Assembly (NCBI GenBank): GCA_030835135.1
Contig: JAUQWO010000075.1
Span: forward strand, 461,330-525,329
Source of the DNA: Bacteroidota bacterium
Lineage (GTDB): Bacteria; Bacteroidota; Ignavibacteria; UBA10030; UBA6906
Direction of reading: 5' to 3'
Length of the DNA stretch: 64,000 nt
This document shows, piece after piece, positions 55,330 to 64,000 of the stretch (within the stretch, counting starts at the first letter, position 1; each line of letters opens with the position of its first letter). The position numbers and the translations under genes are program-made. The notes under the pieces are model-generated. The model saw only the letters and a list, made by a program, of their open reading frames with translations, was not told the origin of the DNA and searched no databases.

Positions 55330-57228
55330 TTGACCACAACGGAACTCGCGGGGCTGCTGGAGCGCGTGAAAGACGTGTGCATCGGGATCGTGGGTGACCT
55401 CTGCCTCGACGCCTACGTGCTCATCGATCCGGCCGCGTCCGAGGCATCGGTGGAGACCGGTCTGTCAACGCGTCCGGTCCGCACCCAGCGCTATACGCTC
55501 GGGGGAGCGGGCAACGTGGCGGCCAACCTCCTTGCTCTCGGCGTCCGGCACCTCGCCGTCTTCGGGGTGGCGGGCAACGACCCCTTCGGCGTGGAAATGC
55601 GATCGGTGCTCGTCGGTGCGGGCGCCGATACGGCCGGACTCCTCGTGCAACGGGAAGGGTGGGACACGCATGTCTACCTGAAGCCATACGAGCGGCAGAA
55701 GGAACAGCACCGGATCGACTTCGGCAACTTCAACGTGTTGCACCCGTCGACCCGCCACCGGTTGCTGCATATGCTGGAGGACATGATGCCGGGGCTGGAC
55801 ATGCTGATCGTGAACCAGCAGGTCCTGAGCGGGATCCACACACCCGAGATGCGCGATGCTCTCCGCACATTGATCGCCAGCAATGCCAGAACGCGGGTGA
55901 TCGTGGATGCTCGGCACTATCCGGATGCCTACGGCAAGGCCATGCGCAAGATCAACCTTGCTGAGGCCACACGGGTCCTTGCCGGGGAGGGAACACCTCC
56001 GGCGGAAGAGGATGATGCCCTGAGCGCGAAGATCGCCGGTGACTTGTTCTCGCGCTGGCAGCGTCCGCTCTTTCTTACCCGGGGAGAACGCGGCGTGTGC
56101 GTGTACGACGACCACGGGTTCCGGTCCATCCCCGGACTCCTGATCCTGGGGCCGGTGGATACCGTCGGTGCGGGGGATAGCATGCTCGCCGGGATCACCG
56201 CCGGCCTTGCGGCCGGCACGGATCCCTTCCGTGCTGCGGAACTCGGGACGCTCGTGGCGGGCGTGACCGTTCAGAAACTCATGCAGACGGGCACCGCATC
56301 GCCGGAGGAGGTCCTTGCACTGGGCGCCGACCCGGATTACCGGTACCATCCGGATCGTGCCCGCCGGCCGCGATCCGCATCACCCGCGGATGGGACGGAC
56401 GTGGAGGTCATCTCCGGTCTTCCCGCCGACCGCGCCTTCACCCATGTGATCTTCGACCATGACGGGACGATCTCCACGCTCCGGCAGGGGTGGGAAGGCG
56501 TCATGGAGCCCATGATGATCGGGGCGATCCTTGGCGATGCTGCGCCGGGCGCGGACGATGCCATGCGTGAGGAGGTGCGCGATGCCGTACGGGCGTACAT
56601 CGATCAGACGACCGGGATCCAGACGCTCGTTCAGATGAAGGGGCTCGTCGACCTCGTGCGCCGGTTCAAATGCGTGGCTGAAGCATCGATCCTCGATGCC
56701 CGCGGCTACAAGGACCTGTACAACCATCAGCTCCTCGCGTTGGTCGAAGGTCGTGTGCAGAAGCTCCAATGCGGTGAACTCCATCTTCCGGACGTGACGA
56801 TCAAAAAGGCGGTCGACTTTCTGCGGGTCCTCCACGGCAAAGGCGTACATCTGTACCTTGCGAGCGGCACGGACCAATCCGACGTGGAGCGCGAAGCGGC
56901 ATTGCTCGGGTATCAGGGCCTGTTCGGCGGCCGGATCTTCGGTGCCGTCGGCGATGTGACCCGGGAAGCCAAACGCATGGTGCTGGAGCGCATCATGATC
57001 GACATCGGCGGTGATGCCCGGGCACACATCCTCGTGGTCGGTGACGGCCCGGTGGAGATGCGTGAGGCGCACAAGCGCGGCGCCTATGCGGTGGGAGTGG
57101 CGAGCGATGAAGTCCGCCGGTACGGGTGGAATGATGCGAAGCGTCGCCGGTTGATCGAGGCCGGCGCAGACATCATCATCCCGGATTTCTCCCAGCTGGA
57201 CCGCATCGTTCCCATGCTGCTCTTCTGA
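55330..57228 (+). CDS. PfkB/ribokinase-family sugar kinase fused to HAD hydrolase
   Basis: A 632-residue two-domain protein. Residues about 15-335 are a PfkB carbohydrate kinase close to RfaE1/HldE kinases (IGIVGDLCLDAYVLID, LGGAGNVAANLLALG, catalytic Asp283 in DTVGAGDSMLAG). Residues about 370-632 are a HAD phosphatase: nucleophile Asp376 and acid Asp378 in FDHDGTIS, motif II in LYLASGTD, motif IV in LVVGDGPVEMREA, with a long cap domain between. HldE instead fuses a nucleotidyltransferase. TTG start at 55330 behind GGGAG. It could work on rhamnose-derived ketoses or on heptose phosphates; I cannot decide which. Confidence 0.85.
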   Translation: MTTTELAGLLERVKDVCIGIVGDLCLDAYVLIDPAASEASVETGLSTRPVRTQRYTLGGAGNVAANLLALGVRHLAVFGVAGNDPFGVEMRSVLVGAGADTAGLLVQREGWDTHVYLKPYERQKEQHRIDFGNFNVLHPSTRHRLLHMLEDMMPGLDMLIVNQQVLSGIHTPEMRDALRTLIASNARTRVIVDARHYPDAYGKAMRKINLAEATRVLAGEGTPPAEEDDALSAKIAGDLFSRWQRPLFLTRGERGVCVYDDHGFRSIPGLLILGPVDTVGAGDSMLAGITAGLAAGTDPFRAAELGTLVAGVTVQKLMQTGTASPEEVLALGADPDYRYHPDRARRPRSASPADGTDVEVISGLPADRAFTHVIFDHDGTISTLRQGWEGVMEPMMIGAILGDAAPGADDAMREEVRDAVRAYIDQTTGIQTLVQMKGLVDLVRRFKCVAEASILDARGYKDLYNHQLLALVEGRVQKLQCGELHLPDVTIKKAVDFLRVLHGKGVHLYLASGTDQSDVEREAALLGYQGLFGGRIFGAVGDVTREAKRMVLERIMIDIGGDARAHILVVGDGPVEMREAHKRGAYAVGVASDEVRRYGWNDAKRRRLIEAGADIIIPDFSQLDRIVPMLLF

Positions 57229-57259
57229 CCGTTGACGACTGCACGGCCCCGGCGGGAGA

Positions 57260-57284
57260 CTCCTGCAGGGGCCACCTGCAGGAG
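57260..57284. terminator. Hairpin after the kinase-HAD gene
   Basis: CTCCTGCAGG (57260-57269) pairs perfectly with CCTGCAGGAG (57275-57284), loop of five. It starts 31 bases after the stop codon. There is no U-run, so it may protect the mRNA 3' end rather than terminate by itself. Confidence 0.45.
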
Positions 57285-57385
57285 GCCTCCGCGGCACCCG
57301 TGCGGGATCGGCCAATGCCTTGATTCTCGTCCGGGAGAATCCTACTTTCGCACACGACCACACCCTTCACATCCCTGGATGACCC

Positions 57386-58801
57386 ATGCCGTGTCTCCGT
57401 CAGGCAGTATCGTTCTTCATCCTCATCGTTCTGGGCGCATTCCCGGCCTTCGCCACACCTGCGCCCCGGCTCACGCCTGAACAACAACAGTGGGTTGCGC
57501 AAGGGAACCGCCACGATCGTGACGGCTGGGTCTATCTCCGCATCACCGGCGAACCGCGGGCGCGGGGGTTCCAGTACGGGTATCTGCTCGCCCGCGAGAT
57601 CGACGCGTCCCTGCACGAGGTCCGCAGGCAATGGGAATACGAGAGCGGGATGAGCTGGGACTGGCTGCTGACCGAAGGCGGCCGCCTGCTGGAGGGGAAG
57701 GTCGATCAGGAACTTCTTGCCGAGATCGGAGGGATCGCCGAAGGGCTGGCCGCAGCGGGGGTCCGGACGACCAGGGAGGAGATGCTCGTCTACAATGCGA
57801 ACATCGAACTGACCGGCTATTGGTGGCCTGAGGTCAAGGATTCGATCGGGGCGAGGTCGCCGGACAGGCCGAAGATGGGATGCAGCAGCTTCATCGCGAC
57901 CGGAAGCTGGACAAAGGACGGCGGTATCGTTCTCGGTCACAATACGATGTCGGGATATGTCGAGGCCGACTGCAACATCATTCTGGACATCGTTCCGGCA
58001 AGGGGACACCGCATCCTGATGCAGGGTGTTCCGGGATGGATCCACAGCGGTACGGACTTCTTCATCACCGATGCCGGGCTTGTCGGCTCCGAGACCACGA
58101 TCGGCGGGTTCTCGGGTTTCGATGCTTCCGGTATCCCGGAGTTCGTCCGGATGCGTCGTGCGATGCAGGACGCGTCATCGATCGATACATGGTGCGCGAT
58201 CATGACACAGGGGAACAATGGAGGATACGCGAACGCCTGGCTGATCGGCGACGTGAAGACGAACGAGATCGCGCGGCTTGAACTCGGTCTCAAACACGTT
58301 GGATTCGAACGCACGAAGGATGGATACTATGTCGGGTCCAACCTCGTTGAGAACCGGCAGATCCTCCGCCTCGAAACCGATATCCGGGAGACGGATATCC
58401 GCATCTCGGACGTCGCGCGCCGTGTGCGGTGGAAGCAGCTGATGAAGGAACACCGGGGGAAGATCGATGTTGAACTGGGGAAGGCGTTCGAAGCTGATCA
58501 CTATGACACCTATCTCCAGCAGACGCGGCTCGGGAGCCGGTCGCTCTGTGCCCACTGGGAGTACGATACCACCGATCCCACGTCGGCGCCGTTCGATCCC
58601 TCAGGGACCGTCGATGCAAAGGTGGTGGACACGCGGATGGCGAAGGAGATGAAGTTCGCCGCGCGATGGGGGTCGGCGTGCGGGACGCCGTTCGATGCGC
58701 GGCTGTTCCTTGCCCAGCATCCGCAATTCGACTGGATGGATGGGCTGCTCCGGAGTCGCGGTGAGCATGCCTGGACGGTCTTCACCGCCGGCGAAAAGTG
58801 A
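57386..58801 (+). CDS. Exported Ntn-hydrolase (C45 acyltransferase / phospholipase B-like family)
   Basis: A 471-residue protein with signal peptide (FFILIVLGAFPAFA). The putative N-terminal nucleophile after autocleavage is Cys166 in PKMGCSSFIATGSW, followed by the family strand GGIVLGHNTMSGYVEADCNI. The pro-segment carries GEPRARGFQYGYLLAREIDA, typical of the C45 (isopenicillin N acyltransferase-like) and phospholipase B-like group. It hydrolyses an amide or ester bond; the substrate is unknown. Convergent with the downstream modular protein gene. Confidence 0.82.
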   Translation: MPCLRQAVSFFILIVLGAFPAFATPAPRLTPEQQQWVAQGNRHDRDGWVYLRITGEPRARGFQYGYLLAREIDASLHEVRRQWEYESGMSWDWLLTEGGRLLEGKVDQELLAEIGGIAEGLAAAGVRTTREEMLVYNANIELTGYWWPEVKDSIGARSPDRPKMGCSSFIATGSWTKDGGIVLGHNTMSGYVEADCNIILDIVPARGHRILMQGVPGWIHSGTDFFITDAGLVGSETTIGGFSGFDASGIPEFVRMRRAMQDASSIDTWCAIMTQGNNGGYANAWLIGDVKTNEIARLELGLKHVGFERTKDGYYVGSNLVENRQILRLETDIRETDIRISDVARRVRWKQLMKEHRGKIDVELGKAFEADHYDTYLQQTRLGSRSLCAHWEYDTTDPTSAPFDPSGTVDAKVVDTRMAKEMKFAARWGSACGTPFDARLFLAQHPQFDWMDGLLRSRGEHAWTVFTAGEK

Positions 58802-58822
58802 CCTGATCCTTCACCCGTACGC

Positions 58823-61800
58823 TCAGCGGATGCCCGCCAGGCGTCCGATGTTCCCGCGCGGCAGCGCCAGGTCAGTAGCGGTCACGGTTCCGTCCATGTT
58901 GCAGTCGGCATCGAGATAGCCGGGACCGGACGTCATGGCCTGTCGCACGCGCGCAAGGTCGGTTGCTCCGATCCCCCGATCGCGATCCACGCTCCCTCCG
59001 ATCATGCCGAACTTACCGCAGGACAACAGCACGGCATCTCCGCCATAGGACTGCATCGCCGCACCCCGGAAGTCGTACTCGAAAGCCACCGTATCCAGGG
59101 CAACGGCGAGCGCGGACATGGATGTCAGGTGGTTCCTGTGGCGCACCACGATGTAGTAGTTCCCCGCGGGCATGCCGTTGAAGCGCAGCGGCGATGTGCC
59201 GTCGGTACCGGCAACGGTGCCATCTCTGAGGAGCAGGCCTGCGCGGCGGGCCCGGACCGTCGAGTCGGACAGTGCCTCGCGCAGTTCTACCAGGATCCAG
59301 TCCACAGCTGCAGGGGGGACGGATGGCAATGTATCGGTCGCGTCTTCCAGCAGATCCAGTGATCCGAATGGTTGCGTGTGCGGGAGGAGCCCGTTGTCGC
59401 GAAGGTCTGTCCGCATCGAATCGCCACTCATGGCCCCTTCCAGAAAGACACGGACCGTCAACCGGACGAATGCGACCGGTGTTGGCAGAGCGATGACGTG
59501 GAGGACGGCCGTGGCGCTGGTGTCGCTTCCGCCCTGGTTCGTCACGATGCACCGGAATCCGGCACCGCTGTCCGTACGCGAGGTGACAGCGAACGTCAGA
59601 AGCGAATCCGTGGCCTCGGGTATGTCATGGCCGTTCCTTTGCCAGCGGAAACTGATCGGCTGGGTTCCTGATGCTGCGACACGAAAGCCGGCCGGTGTGC
59701 CCGCGTACACGGTGGTATCTTCTGGTTCTCGCGTGATGGCGGCCGGGTACAGCGGGATCACATGGAGAAGTGCTGCTGCGCTCGTGTCCCTACCGAGTCC
59801 ATTGCTGACGATGCAGCGGAACGATGCTCCGCTGTCCGCGCGGGCCAGGCCCGACAGCGAGAGAGTGCCGCTGACCGCGCCGGTGATATCCGCACCGTTC
59901 CGTTGCCAGCGGTATGCCAGCGGCGATGCGCCGGTCGCGCCGATGGAGAAGGATGCGCTGTCGCCCTCGAACCGTGTCAGCGATCCAGGCTCCCCGGTGA
60001 TGGAGGGTGCTGTACGGATATCCGTGCCGTCCTCACCGATGATCGGCGACGAGGTGTTCGCAACATAGTCGACGGCGGCAGTGAAGGAGGGGGCTGACGT
60101 ACCGGCGTTTCCCGCCCACGGCCCGATGCGGCGCACGTGGAGGTGATGGGTGAACGTCGTTGCCGTTGTCCATGTCGTTCCATCTGCGGAGAACATACCC
60201 GACCAGAGATCGCCGATCCGGCGTACCCGGATCCTGTATGGTGCATGGAGGGGGACGACAAGGGAGACGTGCTCCGTCGGAGTTCCATCCACGAAGGTCG
60301 CGGCGAAAAATGAGACCTCGGACGCATCGATCACCAGGTCGAAGCGGATGAAATTCAGGCTGTCCTCTTCGAACAGCAGTCCCTGTGTCTGGATCGATGC
60401 GGTCATGGCTCCATCGAATTTCACCTCGACCGACATATCGCCGTCCACTGCTGGCTGCATCACCCGGGGGGCAGTGAAGTCTCCGCTCCAGAGATCGTGC
60501 GGTGTGCCGGCCGGGAGCGAAAAGACAAGCCGGGCATCATTCGTCCCACCTCCCGTGACCCCGATCGTGACATCCTGCAACGGATCGATGACCTGCCACA
60601 CCGAGGTGTCCAGCTCGACCGCATTGAAATCGTCGGACACGAACACGCTCCCCGACCCGGCAGTGATTACCCGCAGCATCGCGGCGGCACTGGTGTCGGC
60701 CCCGATCTCGTTCCGTACGACGCACCGGAACCATGCGCCGCTGTCCGCACGGGTGACGCCGGTCAGGATCAACGAACTCGTGGTCGCGCCGGCCACATCG
60801 TTGCCGTCGCGCTGCCATTGGAATGTCAGTGGGGTGGTGCCGGCGGCGGCGCAAGAGAATGTGGCGCTTGCGCCCTCATCGACGATCTGCGGCGAAGGGT
60901 CCAGCGTAATGGTTGGGGTCGCCAGCGGCCAGACAGTTTGACCGGCTGTGGAATCGCCGATCAGCCGGTACACATAGAGGTGACCGAAGGTCGTATACCA
61001 GACGTTGTCACGATCGCTGATGTGGGAGAGGTGGTCTGAGAAGAATTCGCTGTTGATCTCGCCCGAAGGGATCAGGGTATTAGGGTGAAGCAGGAGATGA
61101 TAGATCCCTCCGGACGTCAGTCGTTGATCGAATGCGCCGTTCAACTCGCCGGCATCGGTCGATCCCCATGGCGCGCCCATTTCCTTGGTGGTGCCATCGT
61201 ACCGGAACCTCGCCATCAGCGTATCCCAGGGCGCATAGTCACCGTTCTGCGAGCCGACCACACGGCAATTGAGGTAGCCGGCATGGGTCACCGTCGACTC
61301 GATCTCTGCGCTCGTTTCTCCGAAGGGTACGAGGAAGCTGTAGACGTATTCGGTTTCACCCCGACGGTACTGTGGAGGCATGGTGAGATGTTCGAGCAGG
61401 TCCAACCGTGATCCGGCGACCTGGTTCTCCACGTCCGCGTACGGCCATCGGGGGTGCGAGCGCGTATGGGAGGCGGCTTCGGCACCGCCGGCATCCAATT
61501 CCGCCTGGATGTGCGCCCAGGTGCTGTCTGTGGTCTCCCCCGTGATCACCGCGGTGGTGTAGGCCAGGCGATAGGAACGGAGGATGCCGGCCATCTGGAC
61601 GAACAACGCGTCCGTGTAATCCTTCCAGTCGTCGATCGACACGACCACGGCCGCATCGCGGTTGTCATAGTAGCGCGCGACCCCGTCGAACGAGATGGGG
61701 ATGGATGCTCCGTCCGTGGAGCGGATGCGAATGTGGATGTCGTCACTCCACGCGGCGAACGCGACGCTGACATAGGCGGTGCGTGTCACCTCATCGAACC

Positions 61801-62092
61801 GGACGGCATCGATGCCATTGAAGTGGTCGTCTTCATCCTTCTCGGCAAGGGGCGTCCACCCCGATGTGGAATCGTAGCGGATGCTCACCTGGTGGCCGTT
61901 GTACCCACCGCCGTACGGGATGATGTACGTAACGGGAATGGCAAGCCCAAAGCGCTGGTGCAGTGCGGGGTCGACGCTGAGAATGAGGCTGTGGTTCTGG
62001 GTGGCGCGGACGGTCAGGCGTGCACCTGCAGCGTTGACCGCGCATGCGGCGGTGAGAAGGCTGACCACGCCAATGATTCTGAGTGACCTCAT
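58823..62092 (-). CDS. Modular secreted protein: polysaccharide deacetylase, Ig-like repeats and dockerin-like end
   Basis: A 1089-residue exported protein. After the signal (IIGVVSLLTAACAVNAAG) and a beta domain comes a NodB-type region (about 145-380) with Asp-Asp in VVVSIDDWKDY and His-x3-His in EAASHTRSHPRWPY. Three Ig-like domains follow near residues 391-475, 695-783 and 784-868, each with a WQR(D/N)G core and a ADSG-x-x-FRC strand. A concanavalin-like/DUF1349-type domain (about 480-680) lies between the first two. The C-terminus (about 1035 on) has two EF-hand-like dockerin repeats (DLARVRQAM, DADCNMDGTVTATDLAL). It probably deacetylates a glycan at the cell surface. A G-rich SD precedes the ATG. 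Confidence 0.8.
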   Translation of the reverse strand: MRSLRIIGVVSLLTAACAVNAAGARLTVRATQNHSLILSVDPALHQRFGLAIPVTYIIPYGGGYNGHQVSIRYDSTSGWTPLAEKDEDDHFNGIDAVRFDEVTRTAYVSVAFAAWSDDIHIRIRSTDGASIPISFDGVARYYDNRDAAVVVSIDDWKDYTDALFVQMAGILRSYRLAYTTAVITGETTDSTWAHIQAELDAGGAEAASHTRSHPRWPYADVENQVAGSRLDLLEHLTMPPQYRRGETEYVYSFLVPFGETSAEIESTVTHAGYLNCRVVGSQNGDYAPWDTLMARFRYDGTTKEMGAPWGSTDAGELNGAFDQRLTSGGIYHLLLHPNTLIPSGEINSEFFSDHLSHISDRDNVWYTTFGHLYVYRLIGDSTAGQTVWPLATPTITLDPSPQIVDEGASATFSCAAAGTTPLTFQWQRDGNDVAGATTSSLILTGVTRADSGAWFRCVVRNEIGADTSAAAMLRVITAGSGSVFVSDDFNAVELDTSVWQVIDPLQDVTIGVTGGGTNDARLVFSLPAGTPHDLWSGDFTAPRVMQPAVDGDMSVEVKFDGAMTASIQTQGLLFEEDSLNFIRFDLVIDASEVSFFAATFVDGTPTEHVSLVVPLHAPYRIRVRRIGDLWSGMFSADGTTWTTATTFTHHLHVRRIGPWAGNAGTSAPSFTAAVDYVANTSSPIIGEDGTDIRTAPSITGEPGSLTRFEGDSASFSIGATGASPLAYRWQRNGADITGAVSGTLSLSGLARADSGASFRCIVSNGLGRDTSAAALLHVIPLYPAAITREPEDTTVYAGTPAGFRVAASGTQPISFRWQRNGHDIPEATDSLLTFAVTSRTDSGAGFRCIVTNQGGSDTSATAVLHVIALPTPVAFVRLTVRVFLEGAMSGDSMRTDLRDNGLLPHTQPFGSLDLLEDATDTLPSVPPAAVDWILVELREALSDSTVRARRAGLLLRDGTVAGTDGTSPLRFNGMPAGNYYIVVRHRNHLTSMSALAVALDTVAFEYDFRGAAMQSYGGDAVLLSCGKFGMIGGSVDRDRGIGATDLARVRQAMTSGPGYLDADCNMDGTVTATDLALPRGNIGRLAGIR

Positions 62093-62248
62093 GACCCCCC
62101 CCTGTGGGTGCTGGTGATGCTGAGGTACTGCAACGATGGAGCCGCGCGGTCTGCGTGGGCACGTGGGGCACCTCCGGGCCGGTACGTCGTGAAATCCGGC
62201 CGCCTGCAGAGGAAAGGTACGGCTCGCATGTTGGATTGTCAAACGGCC

Positions 62249-62264
62249 TGTGATGTGCATCACG
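62249..62264. promoter_or_regulatory. CRP/FNR-like binding site
   Basis: TGTGATGTGCATCACG fits TGTGA-N6-TCACA except for the last base, and its core GTGATG-TG-CATCAC is an inverted repeat. It lies between two divergent secreted-protein genes and centres about 57 bases before the predicted start of the C69 gene, near the class I activator position. Confidence 0.5.
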
Positions 62265-62278
62265 ACCGGAACGGCGCG

Positions 62279-62307
62279 TTGTTCGTTGCCTGCCAAATCC
62301 CTATATT
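62279..62307 (+). promoter_or_regulatory. Predicted promoter of the C69 dipeptidase gene
   Basis: TTGTTC (62279-62284), 17-base spacer, TATATT (62302-62307). The predicted start is near 62314, about 39 bases before the ATG, with AAGGAACC as a possible SD. Confidence 0.55.
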
Positions 62308-62352
62308 GCAATCACATGCAATGATGTCCATTCCCAGCAAGGAACCACAGTT

Positions 62353-63993
62353 ATGCTTCAACGTTCTACTCTGATCGCGATCGCCACGGTTGTTCTCTCT
62401 GTCGGCGTGCATGATGCTTGGGCCTGCACCAACATCCTGGTGACGAAGGGTGCGTCAAAGGACGGGAGTACGATGATCACCTACGCTGCCGATTCACACA
62501 CGCTGTTCGGTGAATTGTACTTCCGTCCCGCTGCGACCTTTGCGCCGGGCACGATGATGGACATCGTGGATTGGGATGGCGGACAGTTCCGCGGGCGCAT
62601 CCCTCAGGCAGCACACACCTATGCGGTGGTCGGGAATATGAATGAATATCAGGTGTCGATCGGCGAAACCACCTTTGGAGGACGCCCGGAACTCGAGGAT
62701 ACCACGGGGATCATCGACTACGGCAGCCTGATGTACATCGCATTGCAGCGTGCCCGCTCTGCCCGTGAGGCCATTCACGTGATGACCTCGCTCGTTGCAC
62801 AGTACGGCTATGGAAGCTCCGGGGAGTCGTTCTCCATCAGCGATCCCCGCGAGGTCTGGATCCTCGAGATGATCGGCAAGGGACCCGGGAAAACAGGGGC
62901 CGTGTGGGTCGCACGCCGGATCCCCGATGGTGCGATCTCCGGCCATGCGAATCACGCCCGCATCACGACCTTTCCGAAGAATGACACCCTGAACTGCCTC
63001 TTTGCACCGGACGTGATCTCCGTTGCACGTGACCGCGGCTACTTCACGGGCGAGGATGCCGACTTCAGTTTTTCCGACACCTATGCTCCGCTCGATTTCG
63101 AGGGCGCCCGTTTTTGCGAAGCGCGGGTGTGGGCGGTGTTCAACAGGGTCGCGTCGGGGATGGACCGGTATCTGGATTATGCGCGTGGCACGAACCTGAC
63201 GAACCGGATGCCGCTGTGGATCACCCCGGACAGGAAAGTGGATGTGCATGACGTGATGGAGCTGATGCGCGACTACTTTCAGGGAACGGAATTCGACATG
63301 AGCAGGGATGCCGGCGCAGGAGCCTTCGGGTGTCCCTATCGCTGGCGTCCGCTCACCTGGACGGTGGATTCTCTGCAGTATCTCAACGAGCGCGCCATCG
63401 CCACCCAGCAAACGGGATTCTCGTTCGTGGCGCAGGGGCGTTCGTGGCTGCCGGACCATATCGGCGGCATCCTGTGGTTCGGTGTCGATGACATCTATCA
63501 TACCGTGTACACGCCGATGTATTGCAGCATGACCGCGGTGCCGCATGCTTTCGAGGTCGGGAACGGGAGCATGATGGAATTCTCGGACAGCTCGGCCTTC
63601 TGGGTGTTCAATCAGGTCGCGAACCTCTCGTACACGCGGTTCAATCTCATCAGTGCGGACATCCGCGCGAAGCAGGGAGAACTGGAAGCGAAGTACCTCG
63701 CGCTCGTGCCTGCCATCGACAGGGCAGCGCTGGAGCTCACGAAGAGCGGGAAGGGGGCGGCGGTGCAATTCCTGACCGACTTCTCCGTGGCGCAGGGTCA
63801 GGCCACGTTCTCGGTGTGGAAGGACCTCTACCGGTCACTGTTCGTGAAGTACATGGATGGGAATGTGAAGGCGAAGGTTGCCGGACAGGTCAATCCGAAG
63901 GTCGTGCAGCCGGGGTACAGCGGGGAGTGGAAGAGAAGGGTGGTCCAGGATGCCGGAGACAGGCTCCGTGTGCCTGCAGCAGCGAAGCACTGA
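62353..63993 (+). CDS. Exported C69-family dipeptidase
   Basis: A 546-residue Ntn-hydrolase of the PepD/C69 type. The signal peptide ends at HDAWA, directly before Cys25 (CTNILVTKGASKDGSTMITY), which would become the N-terminal nucleophile on signal removal. Further family segments: AVVGNMNEYQVSIGETTFGG, WILEMIGKGPGKTGAVWVAR, ISGHANHARITTFP, and WRPLTWTVDSLQYLNERAIA. Many C69 proteins act on dipeptides; exported forms like this one are common in Bacteroidota. Coding ends 7 bases before the window edge. Confidence 0.9.
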   Translation: MLQRSTLIAIATVVLSVGVHDAWACTNILVTKGASKDGSTMITYAADSHTLFGELYFRPAATFAPGTMMDIVDWDGGQFRGRIPQAAHTYAVVGNMNEYQVSIGETTFGGRPELEDTTGIIDYGSLMYIALQRARSAREAIHVMTSLVAQYGYGSSGESFSISDPREVWILEMIGKGPGKTGAVWVARRIPDGAISGHANHARITTFPKNDTLNCLFAPDVISVARDRGYFTGEDADFSFSDTYAPLDFEGARFCEARVWAVFNRVASGMDRYLDYARGTNLTNRMPLWITPDRKVDVHDVMELMRDYFQGTEFDMSRDAGAGAFGCPYRWRPLTWTVDSLQYLNERAIATQQTGFSFVAQGRSWLPDHIGGILWFGVDDIYHTVYTPMYCSMTAVPHAFEVGNGSMMEFSDSSAFWVFNQVANLSYTRFNLISADIRAKQGELEAKYLALVPAIDRAALELTKSGKGAAVQFLTDFSVAQGQATFSVWKDLYRSLFVKYMDGNVKAKVAGQVNPKVVQPGYSGEWKRRVVQDAGDRLRVPAAAKH

Positions 63994-64000
63994 GGGGTGC

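Overview
This is a 64 kb, GC-rich (by eye about 62 percent), densely coded bacterial window with no rRNA or tRNA genes, insertion sequences, prophage or CRISPR array. The gene content points to the FCB group (Bacteroidota/Ignavibacteria/Latescibacteria neighbourhood). Supporting signs are an S46 dipeptidyl-peptidase, the clustered pheA - aminotransferase - tyrA - DAHP synthase/chorismate mutase set, a dockerin-like C-terminus on a secreted protein, and carbohydrate degradation by GH2 and GH78 enzymes. Promoters look like ordinary sigma70 (TTGACA-17-TATAAT type) and many genes have Shine-Dalgarno sequences, unlike typical Bacteroidia. The phylum is an inference, not proven.

Layout. 1-12.9 kb (+): the end of a pseudouridine synthase with a repetitive N-terminal tail, a secreted trypsin-like protease, housekeeping enzymes, two TPM-domain proteins, a CNG-like K+ channel, a membrane SpoIIE-type phosphatase, an S46 peptidase and a thioesterase. 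13.0-18.4 kb (+): a compact bacterial microcompartment operon (three BMC-P vertex proteins, PduL, CoA-acylating aldehyde dehydrogenase, one BMC-H, class II aldolase, divergent acetate-kinase homologue) of the type used for L-fucose/L-rhamnose breakdown through lactaldehyde. 18.4-25.3 kb (-): the aromatic amino acid operon behind a Phe/Tyr leader-peptide attenuator, then a WYL regulator, a methyltransferase and an esterase. 25.5-29.3 kb: mgsA, then proC, thrC and thrB behind a Thr leader-peptide attenuator. 29.4-34.9 kb (-): a NifX-like protein with its DUF134 regulator, a C1B peptidase and a GH2 beta-galactosidase. 35.0-39.0 kb (+): envelope proteins. 39.0-43.7 kb (-): a DUF2339 membrane protein and transhydrogenase subunits without the NAD-binding subunit. 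43.9-52.4 kb: an arabinose/fucose isomerase-family protein, a GNAT-like protein, glnS, and a convergent gatDE pair that is normally archaeal. 52.5-64 kb: GH78 rhamnosidase, a PfkB kinase-HAD fusion, an Ntn hydrolase, a modular secreted deacetylase and a C69 dipeptidase.

How it fits together: secreted glycosidases (GH78, GH2) release rhamnose and galactose. A class II aldolase would split the deoxysugar phosphate to DHAP and lactaldehyde. The microcompartment aldehyde dehydrogenase, PduL and kinase would turn lactaldehyde into lactate with ATP formation, and MgsA offers a DHAP overflow route. Biosynthesis of aromatic amino acids and threonine is controlled by two hand-readable attenuators. In both, the leader-peptide ATG lies exactly six bases after the predicted -10 box, so both leader mRNAs are predicted to be leaderless. 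The most unusual items are these two attenuators, the GatDE/GlnRS neighbourhood, the microcompartment with a kinase altered at catalytic positions, and the kinase-HAD fusion.
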